DNA from: Lachnospiraceae bacterium
GTDB lineage: Bacteria; Bacillota; Clostridia; Lachnospirales; Lachnospiraceae
Assembly (NCBI GenBank): GCA_015056945.1
Contig: SVFH01000007.1
Coordinates: forward strand, 62,001 to 126,000
Direction: 5' to 3'
DNA length: 64,000 nucleotides
Part shown: piece by piece, positions 25,514 through 33,521 of the stretch
Layout of the letters: each line of letters begins with the position of its first letter
Numbering within the stretch: the first letter of the stretch is position 1
Translations under genes and position numbers: made by a program
Notes under the pieces: model-generated
Databases searched by the model: none
Told to the model about the DNA's origin: nothing
The model's input: the letters and a program-made list of their open reading frames with translations, nothing else

Positions 25514-26353
25514 CTATTTCAATCGGATTGCGCGTTCGGTAATTTCAATCATTCCGTTCTTTAACAGGTTTCCAACCGCACGCTTGAATTCATTTTTGCT
25601 CATTCCCATTTCCCGGCGGATTACCTCCGGTGAAGCCTTATCGGTAAAAGGGAGTACTCCGTCAAAACTTTCAATTACACGAAGCACTTCCTTGGCATCC
25701 GTTTCAATCTGAAGATATGCCTTCTCGCGGATGCTCAAATTGATTTTGCCGTCTTCATGCACACTTGTTACGCGCGCCGTAATCCGGCTTCCGACAGGAA
25801 CATTTTTGGTAAATTCCTTTGCCGGAATTAACCCCTGATATTTATCATCAATCGCTACAAAAGCACCGAAGTTTTCACTGATTTCATAAAGTGTACCATC
25901 CACCTTATCATCTTTGACATAAGCCTTCGTCGTAGTAAGATAAGGGTAAAGTTTCATTGTCGCACATAAACGCCCTGTTTTATCAACATAAAGTGCGACC
26001 AGAACTTCTTCCTCTTCCCTTACGCGATATGTCTGTTCGCGAAACGGAAGCAAAAGCTCTTTTTCCAGTCCCCAGTCAAGGAACGCACCAATCTTTGTGA
26101 CGCCGGAGACACGGAGTCTTGCCACTTCTCCAAGCGAAATCAAAGTTTCTCTGACCGTTGCAATCAGACGGTCGGAAGAATCTTTATACAAAAAAACATC
26201 GATTTCATCTCCGATTGCCAGTGCGGCCGGAACCTGCTTGGCAGGTAAAAGCACCCGTTCCTCACCTTTGGCATCATCCGGACTTGCAAGGTACATTCCG
26301 AAATCAACCTTTTTCACCGCTTTCAGATTCTGTCTTTTTCCTAATTCTAACAT
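25514..26353 (-). CDS. cvfB: S1-domain RNA-binding protein CvfB
   Basis: The 279-residue protein begins LGKRQNLKAVKKVDFGMYL, the CvfB signature, contains three S1-like beta-barrels (about 1-65, 68-135 and 145-210) and ends in a winged helix (about 225-279, SPEVIRREMGMSKNEFKRAVGNLL). CvfB was first described as a virulence regulator in staphylococci and binds RNA. It sits between the thioesterase gene (14 bases upstream) and the GT26-like gene, so all three probably form one operon from the promoter at 27148-27177. Confidence 0.92.
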   Translation of the reverse strand: MLELGKRQNLKAVKKVDFGMYLASPDDAKGEERVLLPAKQVPAALAIGDEIDVFLYKDSSDRLIATVRETLISLGEVARLRVSGVTKIGAFLDWGLEKELLLPFREQTYRVREEEEVLVALYVDKTGRLCATMKLYPYLTTTKAYVKDDKVDGTLYEISENFGAFVAIDDKYQGLIPAKEFTKNVPVGSRITARVTSVHEDGKINLSIREKAYLQIETDAKEVLRVIESFDGVLPFTDKASPEVIRREMGMSKNEFKRAVGNLLKNGMIEITERAIRLK

Positions 26354-26367
26354 AACAACCTCTTACT

Positions 26368-27072
26368 CTATTCTAACTCGAACACAAACGTAGAATACAC
26401 TTCTTTCTCTTTCGTACCAAGCATCACCTTAAAAATCTGTTCGTCTTCACCGACATAGGCATGTACTTCATCGCCAAGAAACGCCTGCTTACGATATTGC
26501 ACTTTCATATTCTTAACGGTACGGTTTTTCGGCAAATACTGCGCCGCAAAATCTACGTACTGTGCATTATTCACATGATGGTTTGTATCCAGATGCTGCT
26601 TCATGATACAGAACGTATCCACATCTTTCAAATCTTCCATTGCCGGCTTGGAACGCAAATCTGCGCGATACACAGCTTCTTCCAATTCATATCTTCCGTA
26701 AATCTCTTCCGGAATTCTTAACGGTCTTAAAGTTTCCCAGTTGGCAAACATCCACATGCTGTCTGCCCGCGCAAGCAACTCACCTTTTGAGGTAGATAAA
26801 ACAAAATTTCGATACCCGAAAGAGCCCTTGAAATCATACGGCAAAGTAGAAACCACTACTTCCTCGCCCATGGTTGGCATTCTTCTGATATCAAATTCCC
26901 AGCCAAGCAAAATCCATGCCATTTTATGTTCCATCAAAAAAGACAGACCAACTCCATGATCCTCCGAATCGAAATTCGCACAATCCTGAAAAATATTAAC
27001 AAGCGCCCCCATCGACAACACAGCATTAGAATCCAATTCACTGTATCTGATTCTGGCATCCCAGTTATACAT
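26368..27072 (-). CDS. Acyl-ACP thioesterase
   Basis: The 234-residue protein is a double hotdog-fold acyl-ACP thioesterase: it begins YNWDARIRYSELDSNAVLS, has WILLGWEFDIRRMP, and carries the second-half catalytic region with HLDTNHHVNNAQYVDFAAQYLP, including the conserved Asn and His. It should release fatty acids from acyl carrier protein, ending synthesis by the fatty-acid genes encoded 3 kb to the right. It opens the operon with cvfB. AAGGAG lies eight bases before the ATG. Confidence 0.92.
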   Translation of the reverse strand: MYNWDARIRYSELDSNAVLSMGALVNIFQDCANFDSEDHGVGLSFLMEHKMAWILLGWEFDIRRMPTMGEEVVVSTLPYDFKGSFGYRNFVLSTSKGELLARADSMWMFANWETLRPLRIPEEIYGRYELEEAVYRADLRSKPAMEDLKDVDTFCIMKQHLDTNHHVNNAQYVDFAAQYLPKNRTVKNMKVQYRKQAFLGDEVHAYVGEDEQIFKVMLGTKEKEVYSTFVFELE

Positions 27073-27147
27073 TTGTTATTTCTCCTTCCGATCACATGCT
27101 AAAAGCTTGTTATTCGGTTCTTTCTCCCCCTTATAAAACCAAAACTC

Positions 27148-27177
27148 ATTGTATCATATTCTTTTAAATACAGTCAA
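27148..27177 (-). promoter_or_regulatory. Promoter of the thioesterase operon
   Basis: On the minus strand TTGACT (27172-27177) and TACAAT (27148-27153) are 18 bases apart, 75 bases upstream of the thioesterase start. Confidence 0.7.
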
Positions 27178-27242
27178 TGTTTCAGACAGCATTTTTAGTT
27201 GTACTGTTTTGCAACACACATGCGCATCTTGCCCCACATCTT

Positions 27243-27329
27243 TCATAACCACGAAAACGCAATCGACAAGTTAACAGACAAAACAACAAATACAGCTATA
27301 AATACCGCAACAGCCTTTCGTTTCTTCAT
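27243..27329 (-). CDS. 28-residue hydrophobic peptide
   Basis: A short frame starts MKKRKAVAVFIAVFVVLSVN and ends LSIAFSWL. Four basic residues precede a single membrane-spanning stretch that reaches the end. CGGAGG lies eight bases before the ATG and a good promoter (TTGACA, 16 bases, GATACT) lies 68 bases upstream. I recognise no family. Size, charge and shape match small membrane peptides such as type I toxins or membrane-protein regulators. No terminator separates it from the thioesterase promoter. Confidence 0.6.
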   Translation of the reverse strand: MKKRKAVAVFIAVFVVLSVNLSIAFSWL

Positions 27330-27396
27330 GTGTAACTTCCTCCGAACTCTAATTCAAGATTATTGTAATTGTTCGAGGTCATTTCCCCTCTCGTAT

Positions 27397-27424
27397 AGTA
27401 TCTATAGAAAAAAATATCTGTCAA
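27397..27424 (-). promoter_or_regulatory. Promoter of the 28-residue peptide gene
   Basis: On the minus strand TTGACA (27419-27424) and GATACT (27397-27402) are 16 bases apart. The promoter lies inside the left arm of the nested palindrome, so the arm AGTATCTATA includes the -10. Confidence 0.65.
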
Positions 27425-27553
27425 GGTCCACATTTGGTGCCGAACGAACCCCTAAAAACCAAATAAAAGTATCTATGCAGAAAAAATGTTTCTCCAGATA
27501 CTTTTTTCATGAAAAAAGTGGACCAGAAAGCAAATTAATTCTGTATAGATACT
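27397..27553. repeat. 157-base nested palindrome
   Basis: Three pairs of inverted arms lie one inside the other: AGTATCTATA (27397-27406) with TATAGATACT (27544-27553); GGTCCAC (27425-27431) with GTGGACC (27518-27524); AAAAGTATCT (27465-27474) with AGATACTTTT (27496-27505). The left half also holds a local hairpin, ATTTGG with CCAAAT. The 340 bases between the peptide gene and the tRNA hold this structure and the terminator at 27631-27664. It could be a structured RNA, a MITE-like element, or an operator for the peptide gene. Confidence 0.7.
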
Positions 27554-27630
27554 TTGCAACAATATTCCATGCCGCGAGCAGCGCATCTTCACGGAGTCAT
27601 TTGGATTTTACAGGAATTTCCCATGAAATC

Positions 27631-27664
27631 AAGAAACCTCTGAAGTTTCCTTCAGAGGTTTCTT
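27631..27664 (+). terminator. Strong hairpin terminator, plus-strand orientation
   Basis: A perfect 15-base stem (AAGAAACCTCTGAAG and its complement, loop TTTC) is followed by TTTTAG on the plus strand. It lies just past the tRNA 3' end and may also stop the tRNA transcript, though the T-run favours the plus strand. No plus-strand gene lies upstream except the nested palindrome. Confidence 0.85.
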
Positions 27665-27669
27665 TTTAG

Positions 27670-27741
27670 CAGGGCTACAAGGATTCGAACCTTGAGATGA
27701 CGGAGTCAGAGTCCGTTGCCTTACCGTTTGGCGATAGCCCT
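27670..27741 (-). tRNA. tRNA-Gln (anticodon CUG)
   Basis: The cloverleaf has a seven-base acceptor stem AGGGCTA / TAGCCCT, an anticodon stem ACGGA / TCCGT around the loop CTCTGAC with anticodon CTG, and a T-arm with GGTTCGAATCC. CCA is not encoded. The anticodon reads the glutamine codon CAG. Confidence 0.95.
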
Positions 27742-27774
27742 ATATTCAAGTGCGCTTGTTTATCGCACTTGATT

Positions 27775-27803
27775 AATATACACGATTTTGATTCACTTTG
27801 CAA
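27775..27803 (-). promoter_or_regulatory. Promoter of tRNA-Gln
   Basis: On the minus strand TTGCAA (27798-27803) and TATATT (27775-27780) are 17 bases apart. A perfect hairpin, TCAAGTGCG / CGCACTTGA (27746-27772), lies in the short leader just before the mature tRNA. Confidence 0.7.
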
Positions 27804-27812
27804 GCATTATTT

Positions 27813-28379
27813 TTAATTTTCTGCAACTTTTTTTCTGATTTCCTCAAGTTCTGCCTCCAAAGTCGCTTTTTCTTCCTTCATTTCCTCTATTTCTTTATAG
27901 AGAGAAGCTGCCTTCGGGCGTGCATCAGCAATAAGAAGCGACGTATTTTTAATATTGAAGCTTTTCGCAATCGAAATTGCCAAATCATCCCCTGTATAGC
28001 ATACGTAATACCGCAGAGAAAGAATCAGAAAAATCAAAACAGTAATTACAAGCAGCGGAATGATAACAAAATTTCTGACTAAAATAAGAAACCGGTTTAC
28101 CACTCCGACTATATACATCATGATAACCGTTGACATATCCCCGACTAAAACCTGACACAAAAATACCAGAACACAAAATGCAATCAATATACCCAGAAAC
28201 ACTATCCAGATTTTTAATTTATCCTTCTTATCTATCCGTATATTTTTCCACATCTGAATATCCTGCTGAATCTCCTCAAATTCCAGTTCAAATACCTCTA
28301 TTCTGCGACGCAGAATAGATAAACGATTTAAAATTTCATCCTCACGGTCAGTCAGCTTTTCAAACGTACCAAACTGCAT
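27813..28379 (-). CDS. Membrane protein with coiled-coil ends, unknown function
   Basis: The 188-residue protein has a charged coiled-coil N-terminus (residues 1-50), two hydrophobic segments (about 58-80 and 92-130, the second long enough for two passes) and a C-terminal coiled coil (about 160-188, EEMKEEKATLEAELEEIRKKV). I recognise no family. The ATG at 28379 is preferred because upstream in-frame sequence falls in the promoter region shared with the divergent DegV gene, and AGGAGG lies 12 bases before it. The two coiled coils face the cytoplasm if the passes are even in number. Confidence 0.72.
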   Translation of the reverse strand: MQFGTFEKLTDREDEILNRLSILRRRIEVFELEFEEIQQDIQMWKNIRIDKKDKLKIWIVFLGILIAFCVLVFLCQVLVGDMSTVIMMYIVGVVNRFLILVRNFVIIPLLVITVLIFLILSLRYYVCYTGDDLAISIAKSFNIKNTSLLIADARPKAASLYKEIEEMKEEKATLEAELEEIRKKVAEN

Positions 28380-28551
28380 CCTTTTTTCTTTCCTCCTATC
28401 CTTATGAAATCGGTCAATTTCCAGCGTAAGAATACGAAAATCTATTGACAGATTTCCATATCTTGATATAATGAATGTAGTTTTCAATACTACGTGTAAA
28501 ATTTAGACGATTATTGTAACAATATATATTTTAATACAGATGGAGGTTATC

Positions 28552-29439
28552 ATGCAATCTTTTATTTTAACCTGTTGTTCTACCGTGGACTTGCCCAAGG
28601 AATATTTTGCAGAACACAATCTTCCCTACATTTCCTATCATTTCATACTTGACGGAAATGAGTATCCGGATGATTGCGGACAAACCATTGCTTTTGATGA
28701 ATTCTACAATCGTATCCGCGGCGGCGCAATGCCGACCACATCTCAGATTAATGCCAGCGAATTTGCCGCTTTCTTTGAACCCTTCTTGAAGGAAGGAAAC
28801 GATGTTTTACACGTATCCATGTCTTCCGGAATATCAGGAACCTGTAATTCTGCGTTCAATGCCGCAAACGAGCTTCAGGAAAAATATCCGGATCGCAAAA
28901 TCAAAGTAATTGACAGCCTCGCGGCTTCCGCAGGCTATGGTTTACTTGTAGATGCGCTTGTTTCTTTACGTGATAACGGTGCATCCTTTGAAGAGGCATA
29001 TCAGTTTGCAGAAGAGAACAAATTAAATCTCCATCACTGGTTCTACTCCACAGACCTTACACATTTCAAAAGAGGCGGACGTATTTCCGGTGCTGCCGCT
29101 ACCATCGGTAACATTTTGAATCTCTGTCCGTTTATGAATGTAAGCAACATCGGTTCTTTGGTTGTAAGGGAAAAAATCCGCGGAAAGAAGAAAGTTTTAC
29201 AGCACTCCTATAAAACAATGGAAGCCTTAGCGCGTGACGGCAAGAACTATAACGGAAAATGTTTCATCTCAACTGCTGATTGTTATGAAGAAGCCTGCCA
29301 GCTTGCGAGCCTGATTGAAGAAAACTTCCCGAACCTTGACGGCAAAGTCCAGATTTCTTCCATCGGTACCGTAATCGGTTCCCATACAGGTCCCGGTACA
29401 GTGGCTCTGTTTTTCTGGGGTACCAAAAGAGAAGACTGA
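28552..29439 (+). CDS. DegV family fatty-acid-binding protein
   Basis: The 295-residue protein follows the DegV pattern: N-terminal LTCCSTVDLPKEYF, then TSQINASEFAAFFEPFL, HVSMSSGISGTCNSA (the Ser/Thr residues that hold the fatty-acid carboxylate), a VIDSLAASAGYGLLV strand and FKRGGRISGAAATIGNIL. DegV proteins bind fatty acids; FakB paralogues feed the fatty-acid kinase. No fakA is in the window. GGAGG stands six bases before the ATG at 28552. It lies next to the fatty-acid operon. Confidence 0.93.
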   Translation: MQSFILTCCSTVDLPKEYFAEHNLPYISYHFILDGNEYPDDCGQTIAFDEFYNRIRGGAMPTTSQINASEFAAFFEPFLKEGNDVLHVSMSSGISGTCNSAFNAANELQEKYPDRKIKVIDSLAASAGYGLLVDALVSLRDNGASFEEAYQFAEENKLNLHHWFYSTDLTHFKRGGRISGAAATIGNILNLCPFMNVSNIGSLVVREKIRGKKKVLQHSYKTMEALARDGKNYNGKCFISTADCYEEACQLASLIEENFPNLDGKVQISSIGTVIGSHTGPGTVALFFWGTKRED

Positions 29440-29472
29440 TATTTGCATCATGGAAATTTCCTATGATCTTAA

Positions 29473-29500
29473 AAAACGCTTCCCGACCGGGAAGCGTTTT
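29473..29500. terminator. Bidirectional terminator between degV-like and fabT-like genes
   Basis: A perfect 12-base stem AAAACGCTTCCC / GGGAAGCGTTTT with loop GACC lies between the convergent genes. A run of six A on the left and TTTT on the right allow use from both sides. Confidence 0.92.
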
Positions 29501-29506
29501 ATAGTG

Positions 29507-29962
29507 CTATTTAATTTTAGTAAAGTTATTATCAACTTCAGGTGTTAACTCGTCATGGACAATCACGAGCAATTTTTCAAGCACCTTCAGTTCTTCTTCC
29601 GTAAAGCGCTCTTTCATTCTCTCTGTTACGACATCAACATAATTGGTTGTGATGTGATGGTATTTCAAATACTTCTCAGTCACTTCAAGGAAATACTCTC
29701 TCTTATCTTCCTGAGACTGCACTTTGTTCAAATACCCTTTTTTCACGAGTGAATTAATCTTATATGCCGCATTCGGCGATGAAATCTGAATAAAAGAAGC
29801 AAATTCACTTACCGTAGGACGCCCCATTGCATAGATAATCTCAATACAATATGTTTCAACTGTTGTTAATGAAGTTTCACGATTTTTGATCTTTTCAAAC
29901 AATGATTTATAAAAATAAAGTTTGAATTTCGTGTAAACCTTCATAAAAGCTACATTCAACAT
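29507..29962 (-). CDS. fabT: MarR-family regulator of fatty-acid synthesis (FabT-like)
   Basis: The 151-residue protein is a MarR winged helix: a dimerisation start, then IIYAMGRPTVSEFASFIQISSPNAAY in the recognition region, the wing KVQSQEDKREYFLEVT and a C-terminal dimerisation helix. Its place at the end of the fatty-acid operon and its type point to FabT, the acyl-ACP-dependent repressor of these genes in streptococci and clostridia. It has its own promoter overlapping the end of fabZ. An inverted repeat at the acpP promoter is a candidate target. Confidence 0.82.
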   Translation of the reverse strand: MLNVAFMKVYTKFKLYFYKSLFEKIKNRETSLTTVETYCIEIIYAMGRPTVSEFASFIQISSPNAAYKINSLVKKGYLNKVQSQEDKREYFLEVTEKYLKYHHITTNYVDVVTERMKERFTEEELKVLEKLLVIVHDELTPEVDNNFTKIK

Positions 29963-30009
29963 AAAATCACCTTCTCTTCATCTTATTGTAAGCTTTTTCT
30001 TATGTTTTT

Positions 30010-30039
30010 ATTATACCTTTATTGTACCGCAAATGTCAA
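30010..30039 (-). promoter_or_regulatory. Internal promoter of the fabT-like gene
   Basis: On the minus strand a perfect TTGACA (30034-30039), partly inside the fabZ coding end, and a perfect TATAAT (30010-30015) are 18 bases apart, 47 bases upstream of the regulator start. The regulator can thus be made independently of the operon. Confidence 0.82.
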
Positions 30040-30444
30040 TTCCGCATTCACTGCAACCTTACCATTTACAGTTACTGTTCCTTCACCGATTCCAATTGGA
30101 CCTTTTTGTTTGATAATTTTAACTTCCATTTTCATTACATCCCCCGGAAAGACCTGACTGCGAAACCTTGCATTCTTAATTCCGCCAAAAAAAGCAAGCT
30201 TACCTTTGTTCTCTTCCATGGAAAGGATTGCCACAGCACCGGTCTGCGCCATAGCCTCAATCATCAACACTCCCGGCATAACGGGATACTCCGGAAAATG
30301 TCCCATAAACTGCATCTCGTTCGCAGACACACATTTGATTCCTTTTGCCCATACGCCCGGCTCATAATCAGTTATTTTATCTACCAGAAGAAACGGGTAA
30401 CGATGCGGAATAATCTTCATAATTTCATTAATATTTAATTCCAT
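30019..30444 (-). CDS. fabZ: 3-hydroxyacyl-ACP dehydratase FabZ
   Basis: The 141-residue hotdog protein begins NINEIMKIIPHRYPFLLVDKI, the FabZ signature with the catalytic histidine, and continues with GHFPEYPVMPGVLMIEAMAQTGA, holding the catalytic glutamate. It removes water from 3-hydroxyacyl-ACP in each elongation cycle. It is the last structural gene of the operon, 26 bases after fabF. Confidence 0.97.
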   Translation of the reverse strand: MELNINEIMKIIPHRYPFLLVDKITDYEPGVWAKGIKCVSANEMQFMGHFPEYPVMPGVLMIEAMAQTGAVAILSMEENKGKLAFFGGIKNARFRSQVFPGDVMKMEVKIIKQKGPIGIGEGTVTVNGKVAVNAELTFAVQ

Positions 30445-30470
30445 TTCTCTTCTCCTCCAAACAACCGTCT

Positions 30471-31712
30471 CTATGCTTCGTATCTCTTAAAAATCAAGCT
30501 TGCATTATGTCCGCCAAAACCTAATGAATTAGACATGGCATATCGTATTTCGGTTTCAATTCCTTTATTCGCTACAATGTTCAAATCACAGTTTTCGTCT
30601 GCAACTTCATGATGAATGGTCGGAGGTACAAAACCTTCTTGAATTGCTTTAACCGTAAAAATACCTTCAATTGCACCGGCTGCCCCAAGGAGATGACCTG
30701 TATTGCCTTTGGTGGATGACATGTAGAGCTTGTTTGCATGTTCTCCAAACGCCGCCTTTACAGCGAGTGTTTCACACTTATCGTTCATCGGAGTCGAAGT
30801 ACCGTGTGCATTGATATAAAGAATATCTTCCGGATTTACTCCGCCGTCCTTCATTGCCTGCATCATACACTTCGCAGCACCGGAACCGTCTGCTGAAGGC
30901 GCTGTAATATGATATGCATCACAGTTTGCGCCATATCCTACAATCTCTGCATAAATCTTTGCGCCACGTGCTTTGGCATGCTCTAATTCTTCCAGTAATA
31001 AAATACCTGCTCCTTCGCCCATAACGAAACCATTACGTTCCTTATCAAACGGAATGGACGCACGGTTCGGATCTGTTGACTGTGAAAGAGCCATAAGGGA
31101 AGTAAAACCACCGATTGCAAATTCTGTTACACTGCTTTCGGTACCGCCGCAAACCATACCGGTTGCATATCCGTCCCGAATATGACGGAAAGCATCTCCA
31201 ATTGCATTGCTTCCTCCGGCGCATGCCGTCACAACACTGTTACACATGTTTTTTAAGCCGTGTTCAATCGCAATTCTTCCGGGTGCGATATTGGAAATAA
31301 TGGAAGGAATGAAATATGGGGAAACTCTGTCAAATCCTTTTTCCATTCCCTTACGATATTCCTCTTCGATTGTCGTAAGTCCTCCGATACCGGAAGAAAC
31401 GATAACGCCGAAATCATCTTCCTCACCTTCGAATGAAATGCCTGCATCTTTTATCGCTTCATTAGCGGCAATCTGTGCAAGCGCAACGAAACGGTCCATT
31501 TTACGTAATTCTCTTTTATCAATGAAATCTTCCAAGTTTAAGTCCTTGACTTCACCTGCCACTTTTACTTTGCGTGTAGAAGTATCGTATTTGGTAATAA
31601 AATCAATACCGCATTTACCTTCGCGGATCCCTTGCCATGTTTCTGCAACGTTATTACCAATCGGTGTTACTGCACCCATACCGGTAACGACAACTCTTCT
31701 TTTCCCTTCCAT
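30471..31712 (-). CDS. fabF: 3-oxoacyl-ACP synthase II FabF
   Basis: The 413-residue protein starts RRVVVTGMGAVTPIGN and has the Cys-His-His triad: VTACAGGSNAIG near residue 164, NAHGTSTPMND near 300 and KGNTGHLLGAAG near 335. It joins malonyl-ACP to growing acyl-ACP. The only KAS I/II enzyme in the cluster; no fabB is seen. Confidence 0.97.
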   Translation of the reverse strand: MEGKRRVVVTGMGAVTPIGNNVAETWQGIREGKCGIDFITKYDTSTRKVKVAGEVKDLNLEDFIDKRELRKMDRFVALAQIAANEAIKDAGISFEGEEDDFGVIVSSGIGGLTTIEEEYRKGMEKGFDRVSPYFIPSIISNIAPGRIAIEHGLKNMCNSVVTACAGGSNAIGDAFRHIRDGYATGMVCGGTESSVTEFAIGGFTSLMALSQSTDPNRASIPFDKERNGFVMGEGAGILLLEELEHAKARGAKIYAEIVGYGANCDAYHITAPSADGSGAAKCMMQAMKDGGVNPEDILYINAHGTSTPMNDKCETLAVKAAFGEHANKLYMSSTKGNTGHLLGAAGAIEGIFTVKAIQEGFVPPTIHHEVADENCDLNIVANKGIETEIRYAMSNSLGFGGHNASLIFKRYEA

Positions 31713-31770
31713 GCTTTCATTATCCTTTCTATTGCTTCAAACCTAAATTTTCATCTTCCTCGTTTACTAA

Positions 31771-32517
31771 TTAACCCATTAATCCGCCGTCAATGGTAAT
31801 CACCTGACCGGTGATATAGGATGCTTCATCGGATGCCAGAAACAGAACTCCATTTGCAATATCCTCCGGTGTGCCGATTCTCTTAAGCGGAATCTGATTC
31901 AACATTGCTTCGTGCATTGCTTCCGGAATCGCGTCTGTCATATCCGTTTCAATCATTCCCGGTGCAACCGCATTCACGGTGATTCCTCGGGAAGCAAATT
32001 CCTTGGCAACAGATTTGGTAAAACCGATTACCCCTGCTTTACTTGCTGCATAATTTGACTGGCCGGCATTTCCGTGTACACCTACGACACTGCTTAAGTT
32101 AATGATTCTGCCGCTTCGTTTCTTCATCATATCCTTCACTGCAAGCTTGGTACAAAGGTATGTTCCCTTCAGGTTCACCTCAAGTACGGACATGAAGTCT
32201 TCTTCCGTCAAACCGATTAGTAATTTATCGCGTGTAATGCCTGCATTATTTACAAGAACAGACACTTCTCCAAATGCTGCATGTGTTTCTTCCAAAAGCT
32301 TTTTGCAATCTTCTTCTTTCGATACATCAGCTTTCACGCAAATTGCTTTTGCCCCTTCTGCTTCACACAATGCAACCGTTTCCTTTGCAGATTCCTCTCT
32401 GCCTGCGAAATTGATAACAACATTTGCACCTTCTCTGGCAAACGCTACCGCAACCGCCCTTCCGATTCCTCGTCCGGCTCCTGTCACAAGGACTGTTTTT
32501 CCCTCAAATTTTTTCAT
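31771..32517 (-). CDS. fabG: 3-oxoacyl-ACP reductase FabG
   Basis: The 248-residue short-chain dehydrogenase has the NADPH motif TGAGRGIG near residue 12, NNAGITRD near 87, and the catalytic Ser-Tyr-Lys in LSSVVG and YAASKAG near 138-158. It reduces 3-oxoacyl-ACP. The end ITGQVITIDGGLMG is typical of FabG. Confidence 0.96.
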   Translation of the reverse strand: MKKFEGKTVLVTGAGRGIGRAVAVAFAREGANVVINFAGREESAKETVALCEAEGAKAICVKADVSKEEDCKKLLEETHAAFGEVSVLVNNAGITRDKLLIGLTEEDFMSVLEVNLKGTYLCTKLAVKDMMKKRSGRIINLSSVVGVHGNAGQSNYAASKAGVIGFTKSVAKEFASRGITVNAVAPGMIETDMTDAIPEAMHEAMLNQIPLKRIGTPEDIANGVLFLASDEASYITGQVITIDGGLMG

Positions 32518-32553
32518 TCTTTTTCTCCGTTCCGTCGCAAACCGGCGACTCTT

Positions 32554-33489
32554 TTATGCTTCATACAACTTCATAACTTCTTCAAGTCCTGCCACATCTG
32601 AAATAGAGTAGCATGTAATTCCGGGCGCAGTTCTTTTCACAAATCCGCTTAAAGCTTTACCCGGTCCGATTTCGATGATGCGCTCCACACCCTCTGCCTC
32701 GAGATACTGAATGGTATCCTCCATGTAAATACTGCTTTGTACCTGTTTCACAAGCTGATTTTTAATGGTTTCATTTTTTGCAAGCGGCTTTGCAGTCGTG
32801 TTAAAAATAACCGGATACTGCATTGCACCAAACTCCAAGGATGCAAAATATTCTTCCAGTTCTTTCGCTGCAGGTGCCATATATTTCGTATGAAACGGTC
32901 CGCTAACTTTCAACGGAATGATTCTTTTCACGCCCTGCTCTTTGCACAACCCTTCCACTTTGCAAACACCGGAAAGTCTTCCGCAAATCACATACTGACC
33001 TGTGCAGTTATAGTTCGAAACGGTAACGTAATCCTCTTCACCGCCTTCTCTTACCTTCTCACAAAGTCCTGAAAGTGTTTCTTTATCCATTCCCATCACG
33101 GCACTCATTTTACATTCAATGCCCTCTGCTGCCGCTTCCATAACCTTGCCGCGGAATTCAACAAGTTTCAAAAGTGTATCTGTGTCAAAAACACCCGCGC
33201 AATACAATGCGGAATATTCCCCCAGACTTAAGCCTGCAACATAATCCGGTTTGATCCCCTTTTCGGATAACACTGCAAGAACACCTGCCGCAAAAGCCGC
33301 CATACAAGGCTGCGTATTTGATGTACGGGACAATTCTTCCATCTGCGCCTCGAACATCATTCTCTTCAAATCAAATCCAAGTTCTGCCTCATCAATCACC
33401 TTGGCAAAGGAAGGATAGTTCTCATAAAAGTCTTTCCCCATCCCCTGACACTGGCTTCCCTGACCTGCAAACAGAAATGCTGTTTTCAT
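32554..33489 (-). CDS. fabD: Malonyl-CoA:ACP transacylase FabD
   Basis: The 311-residue protein has FLFAGQGSQCQGMG at the start and the active-site GLSLGEYSALYCAG near residue 87, with the serine nucleophile, and the later GPFHTKYM with the catalytic histidine near 195. It charges ACP with malonate made by the acetyl-CoA carboxylase encoded in the same operon. Confidence 0.96.
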   Translation of the reverse strand: MKTAFLFAGQGSQCQGMGKDFYENYPSFAKVIDEAELGFDLKRMMFEAQMEELSRTSNTQPCMAAFAAGVLAVLSEKGIKPDYVAGLSLGEYSALYCAGVFDTDTLLKLVEFRGKVMEAAAEGIECKMSAVMGMDKETLSGLCEKVREGGEEDYVTVSNYNCTGQYVICGRLSGVCKVEGLCKEQGVKRIIPLKVSGPFHTKYMAPAAKELEEYFASLEFGAMQYPVIFNTTAKPLAKNETIKNQLVKQVQSSIYMEDTIQYLEAEGVERIIEIGPGKALSGFVKRTAPGITCYSISDVAGLEEVMKLYEA

Positions 33490-33521
33490 CTCTTCCTCCT
33501 CTTTCCTGCTATAGGAATTTA

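Noticed and set aside
27199-27669. A plus-strand frame of 156 codons before the tRNA.
   Set aside because: No ribosome site, odd composition, and it crosses the nested palindrome and a terminator. The 28-residue frame on the other strand has a ribosome site and a promoter.
27670-27741. tRNA-Gln as the attachment site of the mobile element.
   Set aside because: No integrase, no repeat of the tRNA 3' end nearby, and the element junction is clearly in uvrB.
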